From: Flavobacterium psychraerolatum
Lineage (GTDB): Bacteria; Bacteroidota; Bacteroidia; Flavobacteriales; Flavobacteriaceae
Length of the DNA stretch: 64,000 nt
NCBI RefSeq assembly: GCF_025960985.1
Contig: NZ_JAOQMX010000009.1
Location: 29,747-93,746 of the forward strand
Direction of reading: 5' to 3'
The notes beneath the pieces are model-generated. The model worked only from the letters and a program-made list of their open reading frames with translations, was not told the DNA's origin and searched no databases. This document shows positions 54,085-64,000 of this stretch, in pieces (position 1 is the stretch's first letter; every line of letters begins with the position of its first letter). Both the position numbers and the translations under genes were made by a program.

Positions 54085-57000
54085 ATGAAACAATTTACTC
54101 GTTTTAGAACCACTTCATATCTTTCTACAGGATTGAAAATGACTTGGAAATTAACAGCCATATTTTGTATGGGGACCGTAGTTGCCAAGAGTGCAACTAA
54201 TTACATTCCAAATGTGGACAATTTTAGTCAAACGGAAGTTGCCAACAATTCCTTGCAACAAAATCCAATCAAAGGAACAGTAAAAGATGAAGATGGAATG
54301 CCAATACCGGGTGTTAATGTACTGGTAAAAGGAACCACAATTGGGACCACTACAGATATTGATGGAAAATATGTGATATCTGCTCCAAGTACCGCAAAAA
54401 TTTTAGTTTTCTCCTATTTAGGATTAAAATCTTCTGAAGTAGCCATTAATGGAAAATCAGTTGTAAATGCATCTTTAAAAAGTGATGCATCTGCGTTAGA
54501 AGAAGTGGTAGTAGTAGGATATGGAACAGTAAGAAAATCAGATGTGACGGGGGCTTTGTCTTCTGTAAGTACAGATGAAATGAACAAAACTCAAAATACA
54601 TCTATTGCTCAAGCCATTCAAGGTCGTGCAGCTGGGGTTACAGTTTCCAAAGGTTCGGGTGGACCAGGTGCAACACCAACTGTACGTATTAGGGGTGTAG
54701 GTACGGTGAATAATGCCGATCCATTGTATGTAGTTGATGGTGTGCCAATCAGCGATATTTCTAGTGTTAACATGGCTGACGCCAAATCGGTTGAAGTTTT
54801 AAAAGATGCTTCTGCAACGGCAATCTATGGTTCTCGTGGTGCCAATGGAGTTGTATTGATTACAACAAATGGTGGTAAAAAAGGAAAAACAGTAATTAGT
54901 TATAAAACGTATACTAGTTTTGACAAACGTGTTGATAATCTAGATGTATTAAATGCTCAGCAATGGGGTACTTTATACAATGAAGCAAATGCAAACGATG
55001 GAAATCCTGCTGATCCTAATCTAGCCAATCCTGCTACATTACCAAATTACGACTGGAAAAATGCTGCATATAGAGGTGGAGGTATTCAAAGTCATCAAGT
55101 ATCTGCTTCTGGTGGTACTGAAAAAACAACTTTCTATATTGGATTTGGATACATCAATCAAAAAGGTGTTATCGATCAGTCTAGTTACAAAAGGACTAAT
55201 TTTAGAATAAACAATACGTATCAAATAACTCCTAAGATCAAGATAGGAAACAACATTCAATATGCTGTTTCAAATACACAATCTATTCCTTCTTATGGAA
55301 ATAACTCAAATGCAAAAGCAGCTTTTAGTGGTTTCTTTATAGATCCCGTAACCCCTTTTTATAATGCAGATGGAAGTTATTCTATTCCTAAATATGCTGC
55401 ACAGCCTATTAATCCTCTTGGCTTAACACAATATGGTGTTACACCAGAGAAAAAAGAAAATTTTTTAGGAAGTGTTTTTGTTGATGCAGAAATTATTAAA
55501 GACCTTACTTTCAGATCTAATTTTGGATTGCAGATTAATAATACTTCAGTTGATAATTTCAAACCACCATATTATGTTTCGCCGCTTTTCAGCTCACCTG
55601 TAAGTACTTATAATTTGAGCCGTACCGATAATCGCTCTATTATATTATCAAATACTTTAAATTATAATAAAACAATTGCCAAAAAGCATTATATAACTGC
55701 ATTATTGGGGCAAGAAATTCAAAATGCCAATCAGAACAATGTTAATGCTAGTAGAAATTCAATACCGGCGAGTGTAGGTCAACCTACCATAAGTGCTGGA
55801 GATGTTGCTTCTTCTACCAATGGAGGATCTATTTCTCAGTCGAAATTGCTTTCTTTCTTCGGAAGATTTAATTACAACTATGCTGACAGGTACTTGCTTA
55901 CAGGGACCTATAGAATGGATGCTTCATCTCGTTTTGGTGCAAACAACAGATGGGCAAAGTTTCCATCTTTGGCAGGTGCTTGGAACGTACACAAAGAAAA
56001 CTTTTTTAAAGTAGATGCTATCAGTCAGTTTAAAGTACGTGCAGGATGGGGAGAAACAGGGAATCAAAACATCCCTAATGCAGCAATTTATAATACTTTA
56101 AATGTTGGGACAAATTCGATTGTAGGAACAGATGAATCGACTGCACTTGGGGTTGCACCTTTAACACCAGGAAATGCAAACCTAAAATGGGAGACTACTA
56201 TTACTACAAATGTTGGTCTTGATATGGGATTCTTAAACAACTCGATTACATTTACTGCTGATTATTTTATCAAAAATACTTCAGATATGTTAATGGCGAC
56301 CCCAATTTTATTTTCTTCGGGATATGCTAATAGCCCGTACACAAATGCAGGTAATATCCAGAACAAAGGTTTGGAATTAACAGCAAATTACAAAAAAACA
56401 ATCAAAAACTTCTCTTTTAACGTAGGAGGGAACATCTCATTTATTCGTAATAAAGTAACTGCTTTAGCTTCTCAAGGAAGTATTATTCAAACTGGTGATG
56501 GAAACAATTTTTATAATATTTCAAGAACTGAAGTAGGACATCCATTAGCTTCGTTTTATGGATATCAAATGCTTGGTATTTTTCAAAACCAAAATGAAAT
56601 TAATAATAGCCCATCATTATTAAATACAAAACCAGGTGATGTAAAATACAAAGATGTTGATGGTGATGGACAAATAACAGATAACGACCGTACATATATC
56701 GGATCTCCATTTCCAAAATTTACATATGGACTTAATTTGGATTTAGCCTACAAGCAGTTTGATTTTACAGCTTTCTTTCAAGGAAGTCAAGGGAATAAAA
56801 TATTTAACACAACAGATTACTGGTTAGAAGGTGACTATGCTTCCAATTCGAGTACATCAGTATTAGGAAGATGGACTGGTGAGGGAACATCAAACACAGT
56901 GCCTAGAGCTACCTTTACCAATGCAGGTAATAATAATTTACAATCTAGTCGTTTTGTTAAAGATGGATCTTATTTGAGATTGAAGAATGTACAACTGGGA

Positions 57001-57216
57001 TACACTTTTACAAAAAGTGTTCTAGATGCTATTTCGTTACAAAACCTACGAATTTATGTTGCTGCCCAAAACCTTTTGACTTTTACAAAATACGATGGTG
57101 TTGACCCAGAATTAGGAGTTGATGCTTCTCAAAATAGTCCATTGGATATTGGGATTGATAGAGGTAGATACCCTACAGTACGATCATTTTCTTTAGGTTT
57201 AGATATTAATTTTTAA
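54085..57216 (+). CDS. SusC-like TonB-dependent transporter (tandem duplicate, STN lost)
   Basis: The product has 1043 residues. The N-terminal signal (MKQFTRFRTTSYLSTGLKMTWKLTAIFCMGTVVAKSATNY) is clearly related to that of the STN-containing SusC at 48366. After it, only a short linker (NFSQTEVANNSLQQN) precedes the carboxypeptidase-regulatory-like domain (IKGTVKDEDGMPIPGVNVLVKGTT). The plug has VVVVGYGTVRKSDVTGALSSV and GPGATPTVRIRGVGTVNNADP; the barrel ends in GLDINF. It is very similar to the protein at 59173 along its whole length. Loss of STN means it probably transports without signalling. Its SusD follows 12 bp downstream. Confidence 0.95.
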   Translation: MKQFTRFRTTSYLSTGLKMTWKLTAIFCMGTVVAKSATNYIPNVDNFSQTEVANNSLQQNPIKGTVKDEDGMPIPGVNVLVKGTTIGTTTDIDGKYVISAPSTAKILVFSYLGLKSSEVAINGKSVVNASLKSDASALEEVVVVGYGTVRKSDVTGALSSVSTDEMNKTQNTSIAQAIQGRAAGVTVSKGSGGPGATPTVRIRGVGTVNNADPLYVVDGVPISDISSVNMADAKSVEVLKDASATAIYGSRGANGVVLITTNGGKKGKTVISYKTYTSFDKRVDNLDVLNAQQWGTLYNEANANDGNPADPNLANPATLPNYDWKNAAYRGGGIQSHQVSASGGTEKTTFYIGFGYINQKGVIDQSSYKRTNFRINNTYQITPKIKIGNNIQYAVSNTQSIPSYGNNSNAKAAFSGFFIDPVTPFYNADGSYSIPKYAAQPINPLGLTQYGVTPEKKENFLGSVFVDAEIIKDLTFRSNFGLQINNTSVDNFKPPYYVSPLFSSPVSTYNLSRTDNRSIILSNTLNYNKTIAKKHYITALLGQEIQNANQNNVNASRNSIPASVGQPTISAGDVASSTNGGSISQSKLLSFFGRFNYNYADRYLLTGTYRMDASSRFGANNRWAKFPSLAGAWNVHKENFFKVDAISQFKVRAGWGETGNQNIPNAAIYNTLNVGTNSIVGTDESTALGVAPLTPGNANLKWETTITTNVGLDMGFLNNSITFTADYFIKNTSDMLMATPILFSSGYANSPYTNAGNIQNKGLELTANYKKTIKNFSFNVGGNISFIRNKVTALASQGSIIQTGDGNNFYNISRTEVGHPLASFYGYQMLGIFQNQNEINNSPSLLNTKPGDVKYKDVDGDGQITDNDRTYIGSPFPKFTYGLNLDLAYKQFDFTAFFQGSQGNKIFNTTDYWLEGDYASNSSTSVLGRWTGEGTSNTVPRATFTNAGNNNLQSSRFVKDGSYLRLKNVQLGYTFTKSVLDAISLQNLRIYVAAQNLLTFTKYDGVDPELGVDASQNSPLDIGIDRGRYPTVRSFSLGLDINF

Positions 57217-57228
57217 TAAGTAAAAGCA

Positions 57229-58704
57229 ATGTATACATACAATATAATTAAAAAAAGCATAACATTTTCTGCCCTTGCGCTGGCTGGATTGACAGTCTCG
57301 TGTAGTAAAGACTACTTAGATATTCCATCATATGGAACACCTGTAGTAGAAAATTTTTATAAAACACCAGCAGATGCAGAACAGGCTCTGAACGCAGCTT
57401 ATTCTCCAATGAGAGAAGTTTATGGAAAAGAAAATTTCTGGGCAGTAATGGGTACAGATATTATTCAAGGTGATATAGGTACGGATGATTTTATCAAAGG
57501 AGGAAATAGATTGAATGATAATTTACCTTTATTTGAAAAGGAAAGTTATGCGCTTTCTACAAATAATGTTGCTATAGAGCAAACTTGGGAGACTAATTAT
57601 AAAGGAATCCTATATGCAAATTTGATTTTGAACAAAGTATCTGATATTGCTTTTACTGATGCCAATCGTAAAAAAGCAATTTTAGCCGAAGCTCATTTTT
57701 TAAGAGCGTATTACTATTTTGATTTAGTCAACTCGTTTGGAGGTGTGCCATTAATTGATAAATTGCAAGCACCTGATGAATATAATATTCCTCGTGCAAC
57801 CGAAGCGGATACTTATACATTTATCGAAAGTGATTTGAAAGCAGCCATTGCTGATTTGCCTTCTCGTTTTACGTATGCTACAACCTATTATGGCCATGCA
57901 GATCTTGGTGCTGCTCTAGGATTGATGATGCGTGTTTCATTGTACCAAAACAAAATGGATCAAGTGAAAACCTATGGAGACCAGTTATTTGCTATTCCTT
58001 ATGTTTTACAAAATTATGCTACCATTTTTCAACAAGAAGGGGAGTGGAGTCCTGAGTCTATTTATGAGATTAACTTCGCAACCAATGCAAGTATACTAGG
58101 TACAGGAATTACACAACGCATTGCACCTCGTTCAAAAAGAGGAGGAGGATTTATGCAAGCAACAGATGATCTTTTAAATGAATTTGAAGCGAATGATCCT
58201 AGAAAAGCGGCTTCCTTTTATAAAATGAATGAACCTACTGCTTATGGAACTGGTTGGTACATTCGAAAATATTCATGGGCACCATTCAGTAATTACCCGA
58301 GCCCTACAATTGGTGGAACAAATAATAGCGCCAACAATATCCGAGTTTTACGCTTGTCTGATGCTTATTTAATGTATGCCGAAGCTGTTTACCTAACAGA
58401 TCCACTAACAGCTGTAACATATGTAAACAAGGTTAGAAAACGTGCAAGAGGTACTGCTGCTGCTACCGTTGTTCCAGATCTACCCCTTACCTTAAACGGA
58501 ACTGCACTGCGTGACGCTATTTATCACGAACGAAGAGTAGAGTTGGCAGGAGAAGGATACCGTTATCACGATTTAATTCGTACAGGAAGGATTCAATCTA
58601 TTCTCGTACCACGTGGTTTTATTGTTGGCAAAAATGAAGTAATGCCAATACCATATTCACAAGTAACCTTATCAAAAGGGGTCTTGCTTCAAAATAATTA
58701 TTAG
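57229..58704 (+). CDS. SusD/RagB-like lipoprotein (tandem duplicate)
   Basis: The 491-residue lipoprotein has its signal ending at Cys25 (LTVSC). SusD marks are DYLDIPSYGTPVVENFYKTPADAEQALNAAY, AEAHFLRAYYYFDLVNSFGGVPLID near residue 155, LSDAYLMYAEAVYLTD near residue 375 and YHERRVELAGEGYRYHDLIRTGR near residue 430. It ends in VTLSKGVLLQNNY. The protein at 62314 is a close duplicate, with the same landmarks and end. The gene follows its SusC by 12 bp. Confidence 0.95.
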   Translation: MYTYNIIKKSITFSALALAGLTVSCSKDYLDIPSYGTPVVENFYKTPADAEQALNAAYSPMREVYGKENFWAVMGTDIIQGDIGTDDFIKGGNRLNDNLPLFEKESYALSTNNVAIEQTWETNYKGILYANLILNKVSDIAFTDANRKKAILAEAHFLRAYYYFDLVNSFGGVPLIDKLQAPDEYNIPRATEADTYTFIESDLKAAIADLPSRFTYATTYYGHADLGAALGLMMRVSLYQNKMDQVKTYGDQLFAIPYVLQNYATIFQQEGEWSPESIYEINFATNASILGTGITQRIAPRSKRGGGFMQATDDLLNEFEANDPRKAASFYKMNEPTAYGTGWYIRKYSWAPFSNYPSPTIGGTNNSANNIRVLRLSDAYLMYAEAVYLTDPLTAVTYVNKVRKRARGTAAATVVPDLPLTLNGTALRDAIYHERRVELAGEGYRYHDLIRTGRIQSILVPRGFIVGKNEVMPIPYSQVTLSKGVLLQNNY

Positions 58705-58733
58705 TGATTGATTAGTTAAAATTTGGTTATTTT

Positions 58734-58770
58734 AAAAGGGATTGTTCTTCGGAACAGTCCCTTTTTTTTT
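58734..58770 (+). terminator. UUCG-loop terminator, second copy
   Basis: GGGATTGTTC (58738-58747), TTCG loop and GAACAGTCCC (58752-58761), followed by nine Ts. It is nearly identical to the terminators at 53296 and 63809. Confidence 0.92.
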
Positions 58771-59172
58771 ACGTCATCTTTTTTTAAAAACTTAGACTTA
58801 ACCACAGATTTTGTACATCTGTGTTAGACAAAAAAACATATGTGTAAAGCAAAAGAATGGAAAGAATCTAGTTTTGTAATACACAATGCACACTATGACT
58901 GATGAAAATTCAAGTAAGAACAATGTTTAAAATAGTCAGCATCAATAGGGTCCTTGTTGTTCGTTTATCCAAGGTTAAAGTAGAGAAATTTAAATTTAAT
59001 AATTAATTATAATAGTGAGAAGGCAGTTTAGTTTTTATACTGCGTGGATAAAATTCATTTATCGAACAAATAACTTAATAAATACAATGCCAATGAAGTA
59101 ATAAAACAATCGAGCCACTACATTTAAAACCACTAATGATTATCAAAAAACAACCTGAAAAATATAATATTT
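58771..59172. other. Intergenic region upstream of a SusC gene, no gene seen
   Basis: About 400 bp of AT-rich DNA without an open gene. The last 35 bases before 59173 (AACCTGAAAAATATAAT...) resemble the leader before the SusC gene at 48366, which supports duplication including the leader. Confidence 0.5.
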
Positions 59173-62100
59173 ATGAAACAAACCACTCGTTTTAGAACCA
59201 CTACGTTTCTATCTTCAAGATTGAAGTTTACATGCAAATTGACTGCTATTTTTTGCATGGGAACAGTAGTTGCCAAAAGTGCTACTAGTTATTCTGAAAA
59301 AGGTAAAAATTTCAACCAAACAGAGGTTACTACTAAAGCATTACAACAAAATAAAATTAAAGGAACCGTCAAAGATACAGATGGAATGCCAATACCCGGT
59401 GTCAACGTTATGGTAAAGGGGACTACAAATGGTACAACAACAGATTTAGACGGAAATTATATATTAGCCATTACTCCAACGGATAAAATTTTAGTTTTCT
59501 CCTATTTAGGAATGCAAACAACGGAGGTTACAATAAATGGAAAAAAAGTAGTCAATGTATCCTTAAAAAGTGATGCTGCAGTCTTGGATGAGGTTGTTGT
59601 AATTGGTTACGGAACAATACGAAAATCAGACGTAACAGGTTCATTATCATCTGTAAGTACTGAAGATATAAATAAAACACAAAATACATCTATTGCTCAA
59701 GCAATCCAAGGTAGAGCCGCTGGTGTTACCGTATCTAAAGGATCTGGGACACCGGGAGCAACTCCTACTGTACGTATAAGAGGAACGGGTACTGTGAATA
59801 ATGCAGATCCTCTATATGTTGTAGATGGTGTGCCAATTAATGATATTTCAAGTATTAACATGGCTGATGCAAAATCAGTGGAGGTATTAAAAGATGCCTC
59901 GGCAACTGCTATCTATGGGTCTAGAGGAGCAAATGGAGTGGTTTTAATTACTACAAACGGAGGCTCAAAAAATAAAACTACAATTTCATATAAAACCTAC
60001 ACTGGTATTCAAAAGCGTATTGATAATTTGGATGTGCTAAATGCAGCACAATGGGCAACTATATATAATGAAGGGAAAACTAATGACGGAAAACCGGTCG
60101 ATCCAGCATTATTAAACCCAGAAGCATTAACGTCTTATAATTGGAAAGATGCTGTTTACCAAACAGGAATTATGCAAAGTCATCAATTATCTGCCTCTGG
60201 TGGTAGTGATAAGTCTACGTATTATGTCTCTTTTGGTTATATCGATCAAAAAGGTATCGTTGAGGAGTCATCCTATAAAAGAACTAATTTTAGAGTAAAT
60301 AATACGTATCAATTAACTTCTAAAATTAAATTGGGTCACAACATACAATATTCAAATGCCAAAACAATATCTGTTCCAGAATACGGGCAAAATCCATGGT
60401 TCAGATCTGCATTTGTGGGGTATTTAATTGATCCCGTAACTCCCATTTTTAATGCTGACGGAACTTATGGAGTACCAATGTATTCATCTGCTACTAACCC
60501 TAAAGGTTCTGTTAAATTTGGAAAAACTCCTCAGGTTAAAGAAAGCTTTTTAGGTAATGTTTTTGTAGAGGCCAACCTTTTGAAAGGACTTACTTTTAAG
60601 TCAAATTTTGGACTTCAAATAAACAATACAAAAGTTGATAATTTTGTTCCTCTATTCAATGTAGGGCCTAATTATAATGCAACAACAAGCACTTATACTT
60701 TGAATCGTTCTGAGAATAGAGTATTGATATTATCTAATACATTAAACTATAATAAAATGATTGGCAAAAAACATAGCATTAATGCTTTGTTGGGACAAGA
60801 AATACAAGATTTGAACTCTAATAATGTGAATACCCAAAGAACAGGTATTCCACAGAGTGTAGCAAATCCTACATTGGGCTCAGGAGATGTTTCAACATCC
60901 AAAAACGATGGAGATATTAATAACTCCAAATTACTGTCATTTTTTGGAAGACTAAACTATAATTATGATGATCGTTATTTATTGACAGGAACGTATAGAG
61001 TTGATGGTTCTTCACGTTTTGGAGCCCAAAATAGATGGGCGAAGTTTCCATCTGTAGCAGGAGCATGGAATATCCATAAAGAAAACTTCTTTCACGTTAA
61101 ACAAATAAGTCAGTTAAAGTTTCGTTTAGGGTGGGGAGAGACAGGTAATCAAAATATTCCAAATTCAGCTACCTACAATACACTTAACATTGGAACCAAT
61201 TATCTATATGGTACTGATGAAGCAACATCTACAGGAGTAGTACCTTTAATTCCAGGAAATACCAATTTGAAATGGGAAACGACAGTGACCAAAAACTTAG
61301 GTCTAGATGTAGGGTTACTGAATAACTCGATTACTCTTACGGCTGATTATTTTATCAAAAACACTTCTGATATGTTAATTGCTGCACCAATTTTACTTAC
61401 AGCAGGATATCAAAATGATCCCTTTACTAATGCAGGAAATATAGAGAATAAGGGGTTAGAACTTACTGCAAACTACAGAAAAGTAATCAAAGATTTTTCT
61501 TTTAACGTTGGAGGTAATATTTCTTTTATTAAGAACAAGGTTACTGCACTAACAGGACAAGGAAGTATAATACAATCTGGACCAGCACAAGGATTTAGTA
61601 ATATTGGTAGAACTGAAGTAGGGCAACCTTTAGCTTCGTTTTATGGATACGAAATGATTGGAATTTTTCAAAATCAAAACGAAATAGATAAAAGTACAGT
61701 TTTTGCAAACACTAAGCCAGGAGATGTAAAATATAGAGATATTAATCAAGATGGTGTTTTGGATGATAAAGATAAAACTTTTATAGGTTCTCCATTTCCT
61801 AAATTTACTTATGGTTTCAACATAGATTTAAATTATAAGCAGTTTGATTTATCAGCCTTTTTTCAAGGTAGCCAAGGGAATAAAATTTTTAATGCAAGTT
61901 TATATTATTTAGAAAGTGACTTAGGTACAAATTTGAATACGAATATGTTGAATAGATGGACAGGAGAAGGAACGTCAAATTCAATGCCTAGAGCTACATT
62001 TGATAATAACGGTATTAATTCGCAACAATCAAGCAGATTTGTTAAAGACGGTTCTTATTTGAGACTGAAAAATATTCAATTGGGATATACAGTACCAAAA

Positions 62101-62301
62101 TCAATTGTTGAGAAAGTAGCCGTTGATAATCTTCGTATTTATGTGGCAGCTCAAAATGTTTTAACCTTTACGAAGTATGATGGTTTAGACCCTGAAGTAG
62201 GTACAGATAACAATTTCAATAATCCATTGGATATGGGGATTGACAGAGGAAGATACCCATCTACAAGAACTATTTCCTTAGGATTAGATATTAATTTTTA
62301 A
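59173..62301 (+). CDS. SusC-like TonB-dependent transporter (tandem duplicate, STN lost)
   Basis: This 1042-residue protein begins MKQTTRFRTTTFLSSRLKFT with the same signal type as its two neighbours. It has a short linker in place of an STN domain and then the regulatory-like domain (IKGTVKDTDGMPIPGVNVMVKGTT). Plug motifs are VVVIGYGTIRKSDVTGSLSSV and GTPGATPTVRIRGTGTVNNADP; the barrel ends in GLDINF. It matches the protein at 54085 nearly block for block, with differences concentrated in some barrel loops, for example the segments around residues 395-430. These may reflect a different ligand. Its SusD starts 13 bp downstream. Confidence 0.95.
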   Translation: MKQTTRFRTTTFLSSRLKFTCKLTAIFCMGTVVAKSATSYSEKGKNFNQTEVTTKALQQNKIKGTVKDTDGMPIPGVNVMVKGTTNGTTTDLDGNYILAITPTDKILVFSYLGMQTTEVTINGKKVVNVSLKSDAAVLDEVVVIGYGTIRKSDVTGSLSSVSTEDINKTQNTSIAQAIQGRAAGVTVSKGSGTPGATPTVRIRGTGTVNNADPLYVVDGVPINDISSINMADAKSVEVLKDASATAIYGSRGANGVVLITTNGGSKNKTTISYKTYTGIQKRIDNLDVLNAAQWATIYNEGKTNDGKPVDPALLNPEALTSYNWKDAVYQTGIMQSHQLSASGGSDKSTYYVSFGYIDQKGIVEESSYKRTNFRVNNTYQLTSKIKLGHNIQYSNAKTISVPEYGQNPWFRSAFVGYLIDPVTPIFNADGTYGVPMYSSATNPKGSVKFGKTPQVKESFLGNVFVEANLLKGLTFKSNFGLQINNTKVDNFVPLFNVGPNYNATTSTYTLNRSENRVLILSNTLNYNKMIGKKHSINALLGQEIQDLNSNNVNTQRTGIPQSVANPTLGSGDVSTSKNDGDINNSKLLSFFGRLNYNYDDRYLLTGTYRVDGSSRFGAQNRWAKFPSVAGAWNIHKENFFHVKQISQLKFRLGWGETGNQNIPNSATYNTLNIGTNYLYGTDEATSTGVVPLIPGNTNLKWETTVTKNLGLDVGLLNNSITLTADYFIKNTSDMLIAAPILLTAGYQNDPFTNAGNIENKGLELTANYRKVIKDFSFNVGGNISFIKNKVTALTGQGSIIQSGPAQGFSNIGRTEVGQPLASFYGYEMIGIFQNQNEIDKSTVFANTKPGDVKYRDINQDGVLDDKDKTFIGSPFPKFTYGFNIDLNYKQFDLSAFFQGSQGNKIFNASLYYLESDLGTNLNTNMLNRWTGEGTSNSMPRATFDNNGINSQQSSRFVKDGSYLRLKNIQLGYTVPKSIVEKVAVDNLRIYVAAQNVLTFTKYDGLDPEVGTDNNFNNPLDMGIDRGRYPSTRTISLGLDINF

Positions 62302-62313
62302 AAAGAAACAACG

Positions 62314-63783
62314 ATGAAATTATACAATATATTTAAAAGGAATGTAAAATTAAGTTCAGTAATACTAATTCTTGTTTCGGCATCTTGTGATAAAGATTAT
62401 TTAGATGTGGGTGTATATGGTACTCCCGAAGTAGCTAATTTTTATAAGACAGCAGTTGATGCAGAGCAAGGAATTACAGGGGCATATTCTCCAATGAGAG
62501 AACAGTTTGGTAGAGAAAATTTTTTAGCATCAACTGCCTGCAATTTATTATTTGGAGATATAGGAACTGATGATTTATTAAAAGGTGGGGCTAGAACCAA
62601 CGATGGACCTCAATTATTTGAAAAAGAAAATTACAGTCTTACAACTTCTAATCAAGCTTGCGAAGCCATTTGGAAAGTAAATTTCAAAGGTGTTTTTTAT
62701 ACCAATTTGGTGTTGAATAAAGTACCTGATATTGTTTTTACAGATGCAGTTAGGAAGAAAGAAATTTTAGCTGAAGCTCATTTTCTAAGAGCATATTATT
62801 ATTACTATTTGGTAACCACCTTTGGTGGAGTTCCGTTAATTGATACCGTTTTAAAAGAAGGAGACTATAATATTCCTCGTGCTACAAAAGAGACTATTTA
62901 TACTTTTATAGAGAGTGATTTGAAGGCAGCGATTTTGGATTTACCTTCTCGTTTTACAAAACCCGCAACCTATTTAGGTCATGCAGACAAAGGCGCTGCA
63001 TTGGGGTTGATGATGCGTGTTTCATTATATCAAAATAAAATGGATCAAGTGAAAACATATGGAGACCAATTGTTTGCTTTACCTTATGTTTTGACTGATT
63101 ATGCTACTATTTTTAGACAAGAGGGAGAGTGGAATTCAGGTTCTGTTTTGGAAATTAATATGTCTTCGAATTCTAATTTTTTAGGAACATGGATATCTAG
63201 TATGATGACGCCTAGAACTAAAGGAGGAATAGGTTTTGGACAAATTCAACCTAATTTGAGAAGCGAATTTGAAATAAATGACCCTAGAATTACAGCCTCT
63301 TTCTATAATGTTGCTGGTGGTTATGGAACTGAATGGTATAACAAGAAATATTCATGGGCTCCCTATAGCAATTATTCAAAACCTACAACTGGAGGTAATG
63401 GAAACAGCGCCAATAATATTCGATTGATTCGATTAGCAGATGCATATTTGATGTATGCCGAAGCCATTTACAAAGACGATGCTCCAACAGCTGTAATTTA
63501 TGTAAACAAGGTAAGAAAAAGAGCAAGAGGAACGCAGCCTATTACAGTAGTTCCAGATTTAATACCAACACTGAATGGTGATGCCTTGCGCGATGCAATC
63601 TATCACGAAAGAAGAGTAGAACTAGCAGGTGAAGGCTTACGTTTTCAAGATTTGATTCGCACTGGTAGAGCCAAGGCTGTCTTAGGTCCTCTTGGTTTTG
63701 TAGAAAATAAAAATGAAATTATGCCAATTCCTTATTCTCAGGTACAATTATCACAAGGTGTTTTACTTCAAAATAATTATTAA
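62314..63783 (+). CDS. SusD/RagB-like lipoprotein (tandem duplicate)
   Basis: The 489-residue lipoprotein has its signal ending at Cys25 (VSASC). It carries DYLDVGVYGTPEVANFYKTAVDAEQGITGAY, AEAHFLRAYYYYYLVTTFGGVPLID, LADAYLMYAEAIYKDD and YHERRVELAGEGLRFQDLIRTGR, and ends VQLSQGVLLQNNY. These blocks parallel the SusD at 57229 very closely, so the SusC/SusD pair was duplicated as a unit. It is the last complete gene of the window and is followed by the third copy of the shared terminator. Confidence 0.95.
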   Translation: MKLYNIFKRNVKLSSVILILVSASCDKDYLDVGVYGTPEVANFYKTAVDAEQGITGAYSPMREQFGRENFLASTACNLLFGDIGTDDLLKGGARTNDGPQLFEKENYSLTTSNQACEAIWKVNFKGVFYTNLVLNKVPDIVFTDAVRKKEILAEAHFLRAYYYYYLVTTFGGVPLIDTVLKEGDYNIPRATKETIYTFIESDLKAAILDLPSRFTKPATYLGHADKGAALGLMMRVSLYQNKMDQVKTYGDQLFALPYVLTDYATIFRQEGEWNSGSVLEINMSSNSNFLGTWISSMMTPRTKGGIGFGQIQPNLRSEFEINDPRITASFYNVAGGYGTEWYNKKYSWAPYSNYSKPTTGGNGNSANNIRLIRLADAYLMYAEAIYKDDAPTAVIYVNKVRKRARGTQPITVVPDLIPTLNGDALRDAIYHERRVELAGEGLRFQDLIRTGRAKAVLGPLGFVENKNEIMPIPYSQVQLSQGVLLQNNY

Positions 63784-63808
63784 ATAGTTGGTTTTAGTTA
63801 GTTGTTTG

Positions 63809-63842
63809 AAAAGGGATTGTTCTTCGGAACAGTCCCTTTTTT
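63809..63842 (+). terminator. UUCG-loop terminator, third copy
   Basis: GGGATTGTTC, TTCG loop and GAACAGTCCC, followed by six Ts; the stem is identical to the copy at 58734. Confidence 0.92.
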
Positions 63843-63976
63843 ATGTGCTGAAATATGAAGAATAGTTTTGATAACGTATTAATATAAAAGAAAAATAGTA
63901 AGTAATAAGTAATAAGAATAAAATAATGTCGTATTTTATTGTGGATATGTAAAAAATTTAATATATTTATCTCATT

Positions 63977-64000
63977 ATGAGATATGTAACACTAAAAGAA
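63977..64000 (+). CDS. Possible start of a gene cut by the window edge
   Basis: An ATG at 63977 opens MRYVTLKE before the right edge. The eight codons resemble the start of the truncated sulfatase at 26203 (MRYRTIKG) in sequence, but this is far too short to identify a product or even to be sure a gene begins here. Confidence 0.2.

Overview
The window looks like the chromosome of a marine, algal-polysaccharide-degrading member of the Bacteroidota, most likely a flavobacterium. The DNA is AT-rich. It carries six complete SusC/SusD pairs and one partial pair, SusD-type lipoproteins, type IX secretion (T9SS) sorting tails ending in a PNPT/PNPS-type repeat, many secreted enzymes, and Bacteroidota-style promoters (TTG, 17 nt, TAnnTTTG). 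There are no rRNA or tRNA genes, no CRISPR array and no intact insertion sequence.

Region 1 (1-7705) is the end of a SusC/SusD operon with a small lipoprotein. It is followed by a large secreted beta-propeller enzyme that resembles lambda-carrageenase (GH150), a T9SS-secreted protein that looks like half a carbohydrate-binding module, and a dead gene for a related module. Region 2 (7785-19718) has a divergently transcribed, membrane-anchored winged-helix regulator facing a four-gene operon, SusC(STN)-SusD-SusC-SusD. Region 3 (20030-42241) is the enzyme arsenal: a GH42/GH167-like galactosidase-type enzyme, a fibronectin-type lipoprotein, a GH82-like iota-carrageenase, two GH2 enzymes, a GH105-like hydrolase, a heparinase II/III-like protein, three S1 sulfatases and a second GH150-like enzyme. 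The simplest reading is a locus for sulfated galactans of red algae (iota/lambda-carrageenan type): endo-enzymes cut outside the cell, SusC/D pairs import the oligosaccharides, and sulfatases plus exo-hydrolases finish them in the periplasm. The GH105 and heparinase-like genes do not fit a uronic-acid-free carrageenan and point to a second or hybrid substrate.

Region 4 (42242-46392) is a small accessory island. It holds a probable defence gene that joins a PD-(D/E)xK nuclease-like domain to a SIR2 NAD-binding domain, followed by a UPF0175/DUF3368 toxin-antitoxin-like pair. That pair lies between two 155-bp direct repeats that are about 95% identical. About 1 kb of non-coding, decayed-looking DNA follows.

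Region 5 (46393-64000) is a FecI-type sigma factor, a FecR-type anti-sigma factor, an STN-containing SusC with its SusD, and two further SusC/SusD pairs that are close duplicates of each other and have lost the STN domain. All three SusD genes end in nearly the same UUCG-loop terminator.

Scars of past rearrangement are visible: a decayed module gene (7122-7658), and a fused relic (26080-26439) made of a GH2 tail, a sulfatase start and the tail of a fibronectin lipoprotein gene. Function calls rest on reading motifs by eye; no database search was run.
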